A stretch of 64,000 nucleotides of DNA, from NCBI RefSeq assembly GCF_020618775.1, contig NZ_JAESVB010000007.1:62001-126000 (forward strand), in the 5' to 3' direction. The stretch comes from Acidisoma silvae. Its GTDB lineage: Bacteria > Pseudomonadota > Alphaproteobacteria > Acetobacterales > Acetobacteraceae. Of this stretch, positions 1 through 9,135 are shown piece by piece (position 1 is the stretch's first letter; each line of letters opens with the position of its first letter). A program made the translations under genes and the position numbers. The notes beneath the pieces were generated by a model. That model ran no database searches and was not told the DNA's origin. It saw only the letters and a list, made by a program, of their open reading frames with translations.

Positions 1-233
1 AAATCGTCGCGGCCGAATATATCAAGGCCAGCGGCACCAAAAAGCCGGTCGTCGGCTTCATCGCCGGTGCGACCGCCCCTCCGGGCCGCCGCATGGGCCA
101 TGCCGGCGCGGTCATCAGCGGCGGCAAGGACACGGCCGCCGCCAAGACCGAAGCGATGCTGGAAGCCGGTATTCACGTCGCCGAGAGCCCGGCCTCGCTG
201 GGCAGCACCATGATCAAGGCGCTGGGCGGCTAA
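1..233 (+). CDS. sucD: Succinyl-CoA ligase (ADP-forming) alpha subunit, C-terminal part
   Basis: This is the 3' end of sucD; the 5' part lies outside the window. The reading frame gives [20 protein letters not shown] and ends in MIKALGG before TAA. The motif GRRMGHAGA holds the histidine that carries the phosphoryl group between succinyl phosphate and ADP/GDP, and AAAKTEAM follows as in the family. The enzyme interconverts succinyl-CoA and succinate in the TCA cycle. Location just before sucA-sucB-lpd matches the usual alphaproteobacterial TCA cluster (mdh-sucCD-sucAB-lpd). The 77 visible residues are intact. Confidence 0.95.
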   Translation, partial: IVAAEYIKASGTKKPVVGFIAGATAPPGRRMGHAGAVISGGKDTAAAKTEAMLEAGIHVAESPASLGSTMIKALGG

Positions 234-299
234 GCCAAAACTGAAAGCCCTATGTCCAGTCACGCAAATTAAGGCTGGAACAGGGCATTTCCATGCGTG

Positions 300-336
300 G
301 GAGGCAACCCAGGCGTTTGACTTCGTTGCCTCCTTA
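300..336 (+). terminator. Hairpin after sucD, probable terminator
   Basis: GGAGGCAAC (300-308) pairs perfectly with GTTGCCTCC (325-333), leaving a 16-nt loop, followed by a weak TTATC. It lies 67 bases past the sucD stop and could end or slow the sucCD transcript before sucA. The T tract is poor, so termination may be partial. Confidence 0.45.
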
Positions 337-401
337 TCAAGCCGTGCACACTATTTCTGAAGGGCGCCGGGGCTTATAGACTTCGGCCATCAAGCGGCGG
401 C

Positions 402-426
402 CCCGCCCTGATCGGGCGGGCTGTTT
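402..426 (+). terminator. GC hairpin with T tract just before sucA
   Basis: CCCGCCC (402-408) pairs with GGGCGGG (414-420) around loop TGATC, and CTGTTTT follows. It looks like a Rho-independent terminator, but it sits only about 15 bases before the sucA ribosome binding site, so it might act as an attenuator or an mRNA 5'-end structure separating sucCD from sucAB expression. Confidence 0.4.
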
Positions 427-440
427 TGAACGGAGCCCCC

Positions 441-3338
441 ATGCCAGGCGTCGATATCCTCGCCACCGCCTTTAACGGTGCGAACGCAGCCTTTATCGCC
501 GATCTTTATGCCCGCTGGGTGCGCGACCCGGCCTCCGTCGATCCCAGTTTCGGGACTTTGTTCGAAGCGCTGAACGACGAAGAGCGTCTGGTTCTGACCG
601 ACGCTTCCGGCGCATCCTGGGCGCCGCGCCATTGGGAGATCGAGGCTGACGGCCCGGCCTCCGCGCCCGCCGGCAAAAAAGCCGAAGCAGGTGCAAAGGC
701 GTCTCCCGGTATTCCGGCGTCCCGCGCGGAAGCCGCCGAGCATGCTCATGACGATACCATCAATTCCATCCGCGCGCTGATGCTCATCCGCTCCTATCGC
801 GTGCGCGGGCATCTGGCCGCCAAGCTCGATCCGCTGGGGCAGCAGGAACGCCGGAAGAACCCGGAACTTGATCCCGCAACCTATGGTTTCACGGCAGCGG
901 ATTACGACAAGCCGATTTTCATCGACAATCTTCTCGGGCGCCAGACTGCGACTCTTCAGGAAATTCTGAATATCCTGCAAGAAACGTATTGCGGTCATAT
1001 CGGCATCGAATTCATGCACATGCAGGACATGGCGCAGAAGGATTGGCTGCAACGCCGCATTGAAAACAGTTCCTGGCGCGCGCAGATTTCCGCCGAAATC
1101 AAGACGCAGCTTTTGCAGGAACTGACGGAGGCGGAAGCTTTCGAGGCCTTTTGCCAGAAGCGCTTCGTCGGCACCAAGCGCTTCGGCCTGGAAGGTGGCG
1201 AATCAACCATCCCGGCGCTGCACACCATTATCCGCACGGCCGCTCGCGATGCCGTGAGCGAAATCGTGATCGGCATGGCGCATCGCGGCCGCCTGAATAC
1301 ATTGGTCAATGTCGTGAAGAAGCCCTTCACGGCCGTCTTCAGCGAATTCGGCGGCGCCAGCTCCAAGCCCGATGACGTGCAGGGCTCGGGCGACGTGAAA
1401 TACCATCTCGGCACCTCGACCGATCTGGAGATCGAAGGCCGCAAGGTCCATCTGTCGCTACAGCCTAACCCGTCGCATCTGGAAGTGGTCGACCCCGTCG
1501 TGGTCGGCAAGGTGCGCGCGCGCCAGGACGAGGCCGGCGACACCCGCGGCCGCCGTTCGGTCATGGGCATCCTGCTGCATGGCGACGCCGCTTTTGCCGG
1601 CCAGGGTATCGTCTATGAGACGCTGGCGATGAGCCAGCTCATCGGCTACCGCACCGGCGGCACGGTGCATGTCATCACCAATAACCAGATCGGTTTCACG
1701 ACCATTCCGGCCCATGCCTATTCGGGCCTCTATTGCACCGATGTCGCGAAATCCGTGCAGTCCCCCATCCTGCATGTGAATGGCGACGACCCGGAAGCCG
1801 TCTATTTCGCTGCCAAGCTGCTGACCGAATTCCGCCAGGAATTCGGCAGCGATGTGGTGCTGGATATCGTCTGCTACCGCCGCCACGGCCATAACGAAGC
1901 GGACGAGCCTGCCTTCACGCAGCCCATCATGTATCGCGCCATCGACCAGCTGCGGACGACGCGCACGCTCTATGCCGCGAAGCTGGTGGCCGAAGGCGTG
2001 CTGAGCGAAGCCGGCGCCAAGGGCATCTGGGACAAGTTCACGACTAAGCTCGAAGAAGCCTTCGAGGCCGGCAAATCCTACCGCCCGAACAAGGCGGACT
2101 GGCTGGAAGGCAAGTGGACCGGCCTCAATCGCGGCGAGGATGACGAGACGCGGTCCGAGGAAACCACGGGTGTCGCACTCGACACGCTGCGCGAGGTCGG
2201 CGCCGCCATCTCCCGCGTGCCGGCCGACTTTAACGTCAACCCGAAGATCGCCCGCCAGCTGGAGGCCAAGAAGGTCGCCAGCGAAACCGGCGAAGGGATC
2301 GACTGGGCGACCGGCGAAGCGCTGGCCTATGGCACGCTGCTGCTGGACGGCCATCGCGTGCGCCTGTCGGGCGAAGACTGCCAGCGCGGCACCTTCAGCC
2401 AGCGTCATGCCGTGCTGATCGACCAGACCAACCAGAACGAATACACGCCGCTGAACAATATCCGCGACGGCCAGACCAAGATCGAGATCTACAACTCGCT
2501 GCTGTCGGAAGTCGGCGTGCTCGGCTTCGAATACGGCTATAGCGTTGCCGATCCGAAGACCCTGGTTCTGTGGGAAGCGCAGTTCGGCGATTTCGCCAAT
2601 GGCGCGCAGGCGGTGATCGACCAGTTCATCGCCAGCGGCGAGACCAAGTGGCTGCGCATGTCGGGCCTGACGCTGTTGCTGCCGCATGGCCAGGAAGGCC
2701 AGGGTCCGGAACATTCCTCCGCCCGCCTGGAACGCTATCTACAGCTGTGCGCCGAGAACAATATGCAGGTCTGCAACATCACGACGCCAGGCAATTACTT
2801 CCATGCCCTGCGCCGCCAGATGAAGCGCAACTACCGCAAGCCGCTGGTCATCATGACGCCGAAAAGCCTGCTGCGGCATAAGCTGGCGGTCTCGCCGCTC
2901 AGCGAAATGGCCGAGGGCACCAGCTTCCGCAAGGTCATCGGCGAGGTCGATACGCTGGTCGATAACGAAAAGGTTCGCCGCGTCGTCATCAGCACCGGCA
3001 AGGTCTATTACGATCTTCTCGCCGCCCGGCGCGAGCGTGCCATCGACGATGTGGCCCTGATCCGGCTGGAGCAGATCTATCCCTTCCCGGCCATGGGCCT
3101 GCGCACGCTGCTGCAAAGCTATCCGAACGCCGAGGTCGTGTGGTGCCAGGAAGAGCCCGAGAATAGTGGGGCCTGGACTTTCGTCGACCGCAGGCTGGAA
3201 CGCGTGCTGGTGGCGATTGACGCGCCGAGCAAGCGGCCGCGTTATGTCGGCCGCGAAGAAGCGGCCAGCCCGGCGACGGGTTCCGCCAAAGTCCATGCGA
3301 ACCAACAGGCGGCGCTGGTTGCCGCCGCTCTGCAATAA
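441..3338 (+). CDS. sucA: 2-oxoglutarate dehydrogenase E1 component
   Basis: Thiamine diphosphate-dependent E1 of the 2-oxoglutarate dehydrogenase complex. It decarboxylates 2-oxoglutarate and transfers the succinyl group to the lipoyl domains of E2. The 965 residues match the family length. Visible features are an N-terminal E2-contact segment ([13 protein letters not shown]), [14 protein letters not shown] in the ThDP domain, [23 protein letters not shown], and the transketolase-type C-terminal half with [21 protein letters not shown] start at ATG 441, preceded by GGAG with 5-nt spacing; an in-frame TTG lies 15 nt upstream. It is followed after 41 nt by sucB and then lpd, forming the OGDH operon. 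Confidence 0.97.
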   Translation: MPGVDILATAFNGANAAFIADLYARWVRDPASVDPSFGTLFEALNDEERLVLTDASGASWAPRHWEIEADGPASAPAGKKAEAGAKASPGIPASRAEAAEHAHDDTINSIRALMLIRSYRVRGHLAAKLDPLGQQERRKNPELDPATYGFTAADYDKPIFIDNLLGRQTATLQEILNILQETYCGHIGIEFMHMQDMAQKDWLQRRIENSSWRAQISAEIKTQLLQELTEAEAFEAFCQKRFVGTKRFGLEGGESTIPALHTIIRTAARDAVSEIVIGMAHRGRLNTLVNVVKKPFTAVFSEFGGASSKPDDVQGSGDVKYHLGTSTDLEIEGRKVHLSLQPNPSHLEVVDPVVVGKVRARQDEAGDTRGRRSVMGILLHGDAAFAGQGIVYETLAMSQLIGYRTGGTVHVITNNQIGFTTIPAHAYSGLYCTDVAKSVQSPILHVNGDDPEAVYFAAKLLTEFRQEFGSDVVLDIVCYRRHGHNEADEPAFTQPIMYRAIDQLRTTRTLYAAKLVAEGVLSEAGAKGIWDKFTTKLEEAFEAGKSYRPNKADWLEGKWTGLNRGEDDETRSEETTGVALDTLREVGAAISRVPADFNVNPKIARQLEAKKVASETGEGIDWATGEALAYGTLLLDGHRVRLSGEDCQRGTFSQRHAVLIDQTNQNEYTPLNNIRDGQTKIEIYNSLLSEVGVLGFEYGYSVADPKTLVLWEAQFGDFANGAQAVIDQFIASGETKWLRMSGLTLLLPHGQEGQGPEHSSARLERYLQLCAENNMQVCNITTPGNYFHALRRQMKRNYRKPLVIMTPKSLLRHKLAVSPLSEMAEGTSFRKVIGEVDTLVDNEKVRRVVISTGKVYYDLLAARRERAIDDVALIRLEQIYPFPAMGLRTLLQSYPNAEVVWCQEEPENSGAWTFVDRRLERVLVAIDAPSKRPRYVGREEAASPATGSAKVHANQQAALVAAALQ

Positions 3339-3379
3339 CCGACGAACGCCGAGTTCAGTCAGTCCGATCAGGAGCGACG

Positions 3380-4909
3380 ATGCCGACCGAGATCAAGGTT
3401 CCCACGCTTGGTGAAAGCGTAACCTCCGCCACCATCGCCCGGTGGCTCAAGCAGGAGGGCGACACCGTGGCTGCGGATGAAGCCTTGGTTGAGCTGGAGA
3501 CCGACAAGGTGACGGTGGAAGTGCCTTCCCCGGTCGCCGGCACGCTTGGCGCGATCCTGCAGAAGGACGGCGCGGAGGTCGAAGTCGGCGCGGTGATCGG
3601 CGAGATTTCGGAAGCCGGCGGCGCCGCCAAGGCACCGGCGGCCTCCGCCCCCGAACCGGCGGCAGCCCCCGCCCCGGCCGCCGCGTCCGGCGGGTCGGTC
3701 GATATCGTGGTGCCGACGCTGGGCGAAAGCGTCACCACCGCCACCGTCTCGCGCTGGCTGAAGAAGGAGGGCGACAGCGTCGCCGCCGACGAGGCGCTGC
3801 TGGAGCTTGAGACGGATAAGGTCTCGGTCGAGGTGAATGCCCCGGCCGCCGGCACGCTCGGCAAAATCCTGGTGCAGGATGGCGGCGAAGTGGAAGTCGG
3901 CGCCGTGCTGGGTGCCATTGCCACCGGCGCCGGCGCCGCGCCAAAGCCCGCCGCCAAGCCCGATGCCGGCGTCAATCCGCCGCCGCCCGCGTCCGGCCCC
4001 GTGCCGCGCCCGGCAACCCCGGCCGCCGCCCCCTTCCCGGCCGCGCAGAAGCGCATGACGGAAACCGGCGTTTCGGCCAGCGATGTCGGCGCCGGGTCCG
4101 GCAAGGACGGCCGCATTACCAAGGGCGACGTGCTCGATTTCCTGTCCAAGCCGGTGCCCGCCAAAGCGGCTCCCGCTCCGGCCGCGAAAAGCGCCCGCCA
4201 GGACGAGCCGCGCGATGAGCGCGTGAAGATGACCCGCCTGCGCAAGACCATCGCCAACCGGCTGAAGGAAGCGCAGAACACGGCGGCCATGCTGACCACC
4301 TTCAACGAGGTGGATATGTCGGCGGCCATGGCGCTGCGCAGCCAGTATAAGGACGCTTTCGAGAAGAAGCATGGCGGCGTGCGCCTGGGCTTCATGTCCT
4401 TCTTCGTCCGCGCCTGCGTGGAAGGGCTGAAGGAATTCCCGGCGGTCAATGCCGAGATCGACGGCGACGACATCGTCTACAAGAACTACGTGCATATGGG
4501 CATCGCCGTCGGCGGCCCGAGCGGCCTTGTGGTGCCGGTGCTGCGTGACGCCGACAAGATGGGCTTCGCCCAGATCGAAGGTGCCATTTCCAGCTTCGGC
4601 AAGCGCGCGCGGGACGGCCAGCTTAAGCTCGACGAGCTGACGGGCGGCACCTTCAGCATCACCAATGGCGGCGTCTATGGGTCTTTGATGTCGACGCCGA
4701 TCCTCAACCCGCCGCAGGCCGCCATCCTGGGCATGCACAAGATCCAGGAACGCCCGGTCGCCATCGGCGGCAAGGTCGAAATCCGGCCGATGATGTATGT
4801 CGCGCTGACCTATGACCACCGCATCATCGACGGCAAGGAAGCCGTGTCGTTCCTGGTGCGGGTGAAGGAAAACATCGAAGACCCGCGCCGCCTGCTGCTG
4901 GGTCTGTAA
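3380..4909 (+). CDS. sucB: Dihydrolipoamide succinyltransferase (OGDH E2) with two lipoyl domains
   Basis: E2 core of the 2-oxoglutarate dehydrogenase complex; it transfers succinyl from lipoyl-lysine to CoA. Two lipoyl domains are visible: residues about 1-78 (ETDKVTVEV, lipoylated Lys in TDK) and about 100-178 (ETDKVSVEV), each followed by an Ala/Pro-rich linker. A peripheral subunit-binding domain lies near 224-255 ([20 protein letters not shown]). The catalytic domain ends with [15 protein letters not shown], containing the HxxxDG active site, and RRLLLGL. SucB usually carries one lipoyl domain (about 400 residues), so the 509-residue two-domain form is notable; lipoyl number resembles pyruvate dehydrogenase E2. 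Association with sucA and lpd favours the OGDH assignment. Confidence 0.93.
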   Translation: MPTEIKVPTLGESVTSATIARWLKQEGDTVAADEALVELETDKVTVEVPSPVAGTLGAILQKDGAEVEVGAVIGEISEAGGAAKAPAASAPEPAAAPAPAAASGGSVDIVVPTLGESVTTATVSRWLKKEGDSVAADEALLELETDKVSVEVNAPAAGTLGKILVQDGGEVEVGAVLGAIATGAGAAPKPAAKPDAGVNPPPPASGPVPRPATPAAAPFPAAQKRMTETGVSASDVGAGSGKDGRITKGDVLDFLSKPVPAKAAPAPAAKSARQDEPRDERVKMTRLRKTIANRLKEAQNTAAMLTTFNEVDMSAAMALRSQYKDAFEKKHGGVRLGFMSFFVRACVEGLKEFPAVNAEIDGDDIVYKNYVHMGIAVGGPSGLVVPVLRDADKMGFAQIEGAISSFGKRARDGQLKLDELTGGTFSITNGGVYGSLMSTPILNPPQAAILGMHKIQERPVAIGGKVEIRPMMYVALTYDHRIIDGKEAVSFLVRVKENIEDPRRLLLGL

Positions 4910-4932
4910 GCCATCGCCTCTGACTGAACGCT

Positions 4933-5013
4933 GTCACCCGCGGGCCTGTCCCGCGGGTCTACCCCTCGACCGAACCAAAACGGGTAGATGCCCGGCTCAA
5001 GGCCGGGCATGAC
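4933..5013 (+). repeat. Palindromic intergenic element, copy 1
   Basis: Between sucB and lpd lies GTCACCCGCGGGCCTGT...CTACCC, a short spacer, then GGGTAGATGCCCGG...CCGGGCATGAC. The outer ends pair, and each arm also folds on itself. Both arms recur at 45589-45701, and shorter relatives lie at 7747-7772 and 62965-63042. This copy sits inside an operon, so it would form an mRNA hairpin between the E2 and E3 reading frames. Confidence 0.75.
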
Positions 5014-5037
5014 GATCGGTGTGTGTGGAGAGAAAAA

Positions 5038-6429
5038 ATGAGCGAAGCCTTCGACCTGATCGTCATCGGCTCCGGCCCCGGCGGCTATGTCTGCGCCATC
5101 CGCGCGGCCCAGCTCGGCCTGAAGGTCGCCTGCGTCGAAAAGCGCGAGACCCTGGGCGGCACCTGCCTCAATATCGGCTGCATCCCCTCCAAGGCGCTGC
5201 TGCAATCCTCCGAGAATTTCCATGAGGCCTCCGAGAGCTTCAAGGACCACGGCATCATCATCGACAGCGTCAAGCTGGATCTGGACCGCATGATGGCGCG
5301 CAAGCTGGAAGTCGTCAGCGCCAATACCAAGGGCGTCGAGTTCCTCTTCCGCAAAAACAAGGTCACCTGGCTGAAGGGCGAGGGCAAAATCCTGGGCGCC
5401 GGCCGCGTGGCGGTGGGCGAGACCGAATACGCGACCAAGGCCGTCGTGATTGCCACGGGCAGCGAAAGCACGCCCCTACCGGGCGTGGCCGTCGATGAGA
5501 CACGCATCGTCACCTCCACCGGCGCGCTGGAACTGTCCGCCGTGCCGAAGCATCTCGTCGTCATCGGCGCGGGTGTCATCGGCCTCGAACTCGGCAGCGT
5601 CTGGCGCAGGCTGGGCGCGGAAGTGACGGTCATTGAATTTCTGGACCGGATCGTGCCGACACTGGACGCCGATGTGGCCAAGGATTTCCAGCGCATCCTG
5701 GAAAAGCAGGGTCTCAGCTTCAAGCTCGGCGCCAAGGTTACCAAGGCCGAGACGACCGATACCGGCGTGACGTTGACGGTGGAGCCCGCCAAGGGCGGCG
5801 AGGCCCAGACGGTGGAAGCCGACGTTGTGCTGCTGGCCATCGGCCGCCGCGTCTTCGTGGACGGATTGGGTCTGGCGGATGCCGGCGTCGCGCTGGATGA
5901 TCGCGGACGGGTGGCGACGGACGCGCATTTCGCGACCAATGTGCCGGGCATCTATGCCATCGGCGATGTGCGCGTCGGGCCGATGCTGGCCCATAAGGCC
6001 GAGGACGAGGGTATCGCGGTTGCCGAAATCCTGGCCGGCCAGGCAGGGCATGTGAATTACGACGCCATTCCGTCCGTCATCTACACCTGGCCCGAGGTCT
6101 CCGCCGTCGGCAAGACCGAGGCCGAACTGAAGGCGGCGGGCGTTGCCTATACGATCGGCAAATTCCCTTTCTCGGCCAATGGCCGCGCGCGCGCCATCGG
6201 CACGACGGACGGCTATGTGAAGATTCTGGCGGATAAGGCGACGGATCGTCTGCTCGGCGCCCAGATCATCGGGCCCGATGCCGGCGGCCTGATCGCGGAA
6301 CTGGTGACGGCCATCGAATTCGGCGCTTCGGCCGAGGACGTGGCCCGCATCTGCCACGCCCATCCGACGCTCAGCGAAGCGGTGAAGGAAGCGGCATTGG
6401 CGGTGGACGGCCGGGCTATCCATATCTGA
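5038..6429 (+). CDS. lpdA: Dihydrolipoyl dehydrogenase (E3)
   Basis: FAD-dependent disulfide oxidoreductase that reoxidises dihydrolipoyl groups of E2 with NAD+. It has 463 residues. [15 protein letters not shown] is the FAD-binding Rossmann motif; [16 protein letters not shown] carries the redox disulfide Cys43/Cys48; [20 protein letters not shown] is the NAD-binding motif; YAIGDV lies near the second FAD contact; and the C-terminal [15 protein letters not shown] holds the His-Glu catalytic dyad. ATG 5038 is chosen because GGAG lies 7 nt upstream; a GTG lies 15 nt earlier. As third gene of the suc cluster it probably serves OGDH and may serve other lipoyl complexes. Confidence 0.96.
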   Translation: MSEAFDLIVIGSGPGGYVCAIRAAQLGLKVACVEKRETLGGTCLNIGCIPSKALLQSSENFHEASESFKDHGIIIDSVKLDLDRMMARKLEVVSANTKGVEFLFRKNKVTWLKGEGKILGAGRVAVGETEYATKAVVIATGSESTPLPGVAVDETRIVTSTGALELSAVPKHLVVIGAGVIGLELGSVWRRLGAEVTVIEFLDRIVPTLDADVAKDFQRILEKQGLSFKLGAKVTKAETTDTGVTLTVEPAKGGEAQTVEADVVLLAIGRRVFVDGLGLADAGVALDDRGRVATDAHFATNVPGIYAIGDVRVGPMLAHKAEDEGIAVAEILAGQAGHVNYDAIPSVIYTWPEVSAVGKTEAELKAAGVAYTIGKFPFSANGRARAIGTTDGYVKILADKATDRLLGAQIIGPDAGGLIAELVTAIEFGASAEDVARICHAHPTLSEAVKEAALAVDGRAIHI

Positions 6430-6448
6430 TTGTCGCGCAGCTTAAACG

Positions 6449-6487
6449 CAAAGGGGCGGCTGGACATATGTCCGGCCGCCCCTTTTG
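6449..6487. terminator. Bidirectional terminator after lpdA
   Basis: GCAAAGGGGCGGC-TGGA and TCCGGCCGCCCCTTTTGC pair around CATATG. T-rich 3' ends exist on both strands. It would end the suc operon on the plus strand and the facing small gene on the minus strand. Confidence 0.85.
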
Positions 6488-6509
6488 CATTCAGCCCATC
6501 ATAGCAGCG

Positions 6510-6794
6510 TCAGACGATGGCGCTGCGCAGCTTCTTGCGTTTCGCCCCGGTGAACATGACCTGCCCGGAGGCAGCGACGGCCACCGCATTGGCCGGCTGC
6601 ACACCCGGCACCAGCTTCATGAATTCGGCGAAGGCACGACGCCCGGCCTCCCGCGACGGGAGATCAGACCCTACCTTCAAAGCCGCCTGAATAAGCGCCG
6701 CCAGTTCGCGGCGGCGGCCGAGCATGGAAGCCTCGGCATCTTCGGGTGCCAGCGTTATGGCACTTGCTAGAATTTTCGGATTCGAAATGCGCAT
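6510..6794 (-). CDS. Small hypothetical protein, 94 residues
   Basis: I do not recognise this family. The protein begins MRISNPKILASAITLAPEDA and ends AKRKKLRSAIV. It is predicted soluble, with an alanine-rich helical middle (RRRELAALIQAALKV, RAFAEFMKLV) and a basic tail. ATG 6794 is chosen because GAGGAG lies 9 nt before it; a GTG seven codons upstream is in frame but would place the ribosome site inside the gene. It is a single gene convergent with lpdA and divergent from the entericidin-like gene. No signal peptide or membrane segment is visible. Confidence 0.65.
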   Translation of the reverse strand: MRISNPKILASAITLAPEDAEASMLGRRRELAALIQAALKVGSDLPSREAGRRAFAEFMKLVPGVQPANAVAVAASGQVMFTGAKRKKLRSAIV

Positions 6795-6967
6795 CGGGAA
6801 CGTCTCCTCTTTCACATCCGATTTGTTTCAGCAGGATACATATGGTGACACCATCCAGCCTTTCTTAGAGACCCGCCAGCTTCTTGCAGGGCAGCTCCCT
6901 TCAATGTGAAATGCTGTTCTGCCCACCGGAGCGCCGCGCCGGATCGGGTGTCCACAAGGAGACTGCC

Positions 6968-7147
6968 GTGAAGACCAGGACTATGCCTGCCCCGATACCG
7001 TATCGCTTCCTGTTCCTGCTGGCTTTGGCTGCCGCCCTGGTCTTGAGCCTTGCGGGATGCAACACCATTTCCGGCGCAGGCCAGGATGTCGCCAATACCG
7101 GCCATGCCGTGAGCCACGCCGCCAATTCCGTCGAAAATCACCTGTAA
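6968..7147 (+). CDS. Entericidin-like small lipoprotein
   Basis: A 59-residue secreted lipoprotein. A signal peptide with hydrophobic core FLFLLALAAALVLSLAGC ends in a lipobox (LAGC), and the mature part NTISGAGQDVANTGHAVSHA closely resembles the entericidin A/B pattern (N-T-x-x-G-x-G-x-D). Entericidins are small membrane lipoproteins first described as a toxin/antidote pair linked to stationary-phase lysis; in most bacteria their role is unclear. The start is GTG 6968, preceded by AAGGAG at 6-nt spacing. The next gene, 21 nt downstream, also encodes a lipoprotein, so the two may be cotranscribed. Confidence 0.8.
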   Translation: MKTRTMPAPIPYRFLFLLALAAALVLSLAGCNTISGAGQDVANTGHAVSHAANSVENHL

Positions 7148-7168
7148 CCGCTCAGGCGGACAATTCCG

Positions 7169-7723
7169 ATGCATCAGCGACTGACGACCCTCGCCGCCTG
7201 CGGCCTGCTGGCGCTTGGCGGCTGCCTGCACCGGGATCTGCCGCCCGACACGGCGGTGATGCCGCCCGGCGCGCTCGGCACCAATGGCGATATCGATACC
7301 CGCGCCCTGGATATCGCGTCCTTCGACTTCACCCGCGCCATCATCGGCAATCCGGCCAAGGCGGCGACCGCCATCGCCGCCCTGGATTATATGGGCGGCG
7401 AGTTGAACAGCAGCCCGCGCTGGATCGACGTGGATGCGCTGACGCGCCTAGAGATGCTGGACTGGCGAAAGAGGATGCGGGCGCAGGTCGGCATCAGCGA
7501 AACCGCGCCGGCACAGGCCGTGCTTGATACGATGCTGGGACTGGCCCAGGCCTATCAGGCCAATGATCAGGCCGCCGTGCAGCGCCTGCTGGCCAGCCCG
7601 ATCTTCACCATCCCGCCCGATCAGGTCGCGGCCCGGCTCAACGATATTCCCTATAACGCCAACCTGAACGCGGTGACGACACAGGCCGACAGCGTTCTGG
7701 ACGATATCGGGGTGGCGGATTGA
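7169..7723 (+). CDS. Lipoprotein of unknown function
   Basis: A 184-residue protein with a short signal peptide and lipobox (RLTTLAACGLLALGGC), so the mature protein should be membrane-anchored at Cys19. The mature region is mostly helical and Ala-rich (ALDIASFDFTRAIIGNPAKA; ALDYMGGELNSSPRW; VLDTMLGLAQAYQAN), with no known catalytic motif. It follows the entericidin-like gene by 21 nt and likely shares its transcript. I do not recognise the family. Confidence 0.8.
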   Translation: MHQRLTTLAACGLLALGGCLHRDLPPDTAVMPPGALGTNGDIDTRALDIASFDFTRAIIGNPAKAATAIAALDYMGGELNSSPRWIDVDALTRLEMLDWRKRMRAQVGISETAPAQAVLDTMLGLAQAYQANDQAAVQRLLASPIFTIPPDQVAARLNDIPYNANLNAVTTQADSVLDDIGVAD

Positions 7724-7746
7724 CGGCCATGCGTCGTGGAAACGAC

Positions 7747-7772
7747 GTCATGCCCGCGAATGCGGGCATGAC
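7747..7772 (+). repeat. Palindromic intergenic element, short copy
   Basis: GTCATGCCCGC (7747-7757) and GCGGGCATGAC (7762-7772) form a perfect 11-bp inverted repeat around GAAT. The GTCATGCCCG end matches the outer ends of the elements at 4933-5013 and 45589-45701. It lies between convergent genes and may also act as a bidirectional transcription stop. Confidence 0.65.
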
Positions 7773-7833
7773 GGTTTGGGGAGACGCTTCATCTCAGGCT
7801 TAAAACGCGCGAGCGGCGCGGATTAGGCTGGCG

Positions 7834-8667
7834 TCAGGGTCTGGCGCCGGGTTCCGGCATCTTCAACCAGGCCGGCACGCGCGGCACCAGACGGGCGTCG
7901 CCCGCCAGAAGTGTCTCGGCGCCGTCCAGCACGTCCAGGCGCAAAACGGCGAGGCCCAGCGCCCCTGCGGAGGACCGCATGGTGCCGACATCGCGGCCCT
8001 CTGCCGTCAGGATAATGGTGCCCGGCGCAGGCGCCGCACCTTCGATCGCCACCGGCACCAGCCGGCGCTTGAGCAGGCCGCGATAGCGGGTGCGGGCCGT
8101 CAGCTCCTGCCCCATATAGCAGCCCTTGGTCCAGGAAATACCGCCAAGCTCGTCAAAGCCAGCTTCGAGAAGAACAGTTTTCTCGCGCTCCAGGTCGCGG
8201 GCGCCGTCCGGCAGGCCGAGCGCCAAGCGATGCGCGTCCCACTCCGCCAGCGTTGCGGTCACGGGCAGGCCGGCCCGGCTGAGGATACGAAACCCAGCCT
8301 CAGGCAGCCGCGCGTCGGCAGCGACCAGACCATCGGCCACATCCGGCGCTGCGCCCTCCCAGGCGGCCTGCACGACATAGTCGTCAGCGGTGACGGCAAC
8401 CTTGGCGCGCAGGCGAAAGCGCGACAGCCGCTTTATAAGATCCTCGCGCTGATCGGCCTCCACATCCAGCAGCAGCCGGTCGCCGTCCGCGATGATGAAG
8501 AATTCCGCCAGCCACTTGCCCTGCGGCGTCAGCAGCGCGGACCACAGCGCGCGGCCGGGTTCGGCCAGCGCCACGTCCTGGCTGACCAGACCTTGCAAGA
8601 AGGAGACGCGGTCTTCGCCGGTGACGGCGATGACGGCCCGATGATCCAGTGTCGCGATCCGGGTCAT
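7834..8667 (-). CDS. ygfZ: YgfZ/GcvT-like folate-binding protein
   Basis: A 277-residue member of the YgfZ (COG0354) branch of the GcvT-fold proteins, which use tetrahydrofolate and support assembly or repair of certain Fe-S enzymes. The family signature K-G-C-Y-x-G-Q-E appears as KGCYMGQELTARTRYRG near residues 181-197, with the conserved cysteine. The N-terminal DRVSFLQGLVSQDV is also typical. The start ATG 8667 follows GGGAG at 8 nt and overlaps the holC stop by 4 nt, so the two are translationally coupled. A cytoplasmic protein. Confidence 0.88.
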   Translation of the reverse strand: MTRIATLDHRAVIAVTGEDRVSFLQGLVSQDVALAEPGRALWSALLTPQGKWLAEFFIIADGDRLLLDVEADQREDLIKRLSRFRLRAKVAVTADDYVVQAAWEGAAPDVADGLVAADARLPEAGFRILSRAGLPVTATLAEWDAHRLALGLPDGARDLEREKTVLLEAGFDELGGISWTKGCYMGQELTARTRYRGLLKRRLVPVAIEGAAPAPGTIILTAEGRDVGTMRSSAGALGLAVLRLDVLDGAETLLAGDARLVPRVPAWLKMPEPGARP

Positions 8668-9113
8668 TGCTTGCGCTCCCATCCCTGTGGTCCCTGCTGC
8701 CAATAGCTGAGCGTATGGCCGCCATCCTTGGCCGCCACCCAGCGCCGGCGGGCGGCCGAGACGGCGGCGTCGTCATTCCCGTCGAACAGATCGAAGACGC
8801 GGTCGAATTTGTCCAGTTGCGCGGTCGACATGCCATCGATGAGGAAGATGAACCGCGCGCCGTTCGGCGCGTCCTCGTCCAGCAATGTCAGCCAGATCGG
8901 CTGCTGCGGCGCATGGCCCGTGGCGGCCGAGCCATGCGGCAGCCAATCGGGGTTCTGGCATTGCCAAAGCGCGGTATCGAGCGCGGCCAGACGCTCCTCG
9001 CTGCCGCAGAGGATGATGGCGCGCTGGCCGGCCGACAGGGTACGGCCCAGCAGCGCCGGCAGCACGTCCTGCGCCGTCGCGCGGGTCAGATGATAGAAGC
9101 CGATTTCGGCCAT
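8664..9113 (-). CDS. holC: DNA polymerase III chi subunit
   Basis: 149 residues, close to E. coli HolC (147). It begins MAEIGFYHLTRATAQDVLPA and contains RAIILCGSEERLAALDTALW, WLPHGSA and IWLTLLDED, as in the chi family. Chi links the clamp-loader (through psi) to single-stranded DNA-binding protein. The start ATG 9113 gives the family N terminus; the upstream in-frame extension is translation of the pepA-paralogue 3' end and is not real. It is 22 nt downstream of the pepA paralogue, an arrangement (pepA-holC) common in proteobacteria. Confidence 0.9.
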   Translation of the reverse strand: MAEIGFYHLTRATAQDVLPALLGRTLSAGQRAIILCGSEERLAALDTALWQCQNPDWLPHGSAATGHAPQQPIWLTLLDEDAPNGARFIFLIDGMSTAQLDKFDRVFDLFDGNDDAAVSAARRRWVAAKDGGHTLSYWQQGPQGWERKQ

Positions 9114-9135
9114 GGCCTTCAGCCTCCAAACGGTC

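Noticed and set aside
1458-2714. 418-codon open frame on the minus strand inside sucA
   Set aside because: It mirrors sucA codons in a G+C-rich genome and its translation has no family motif.
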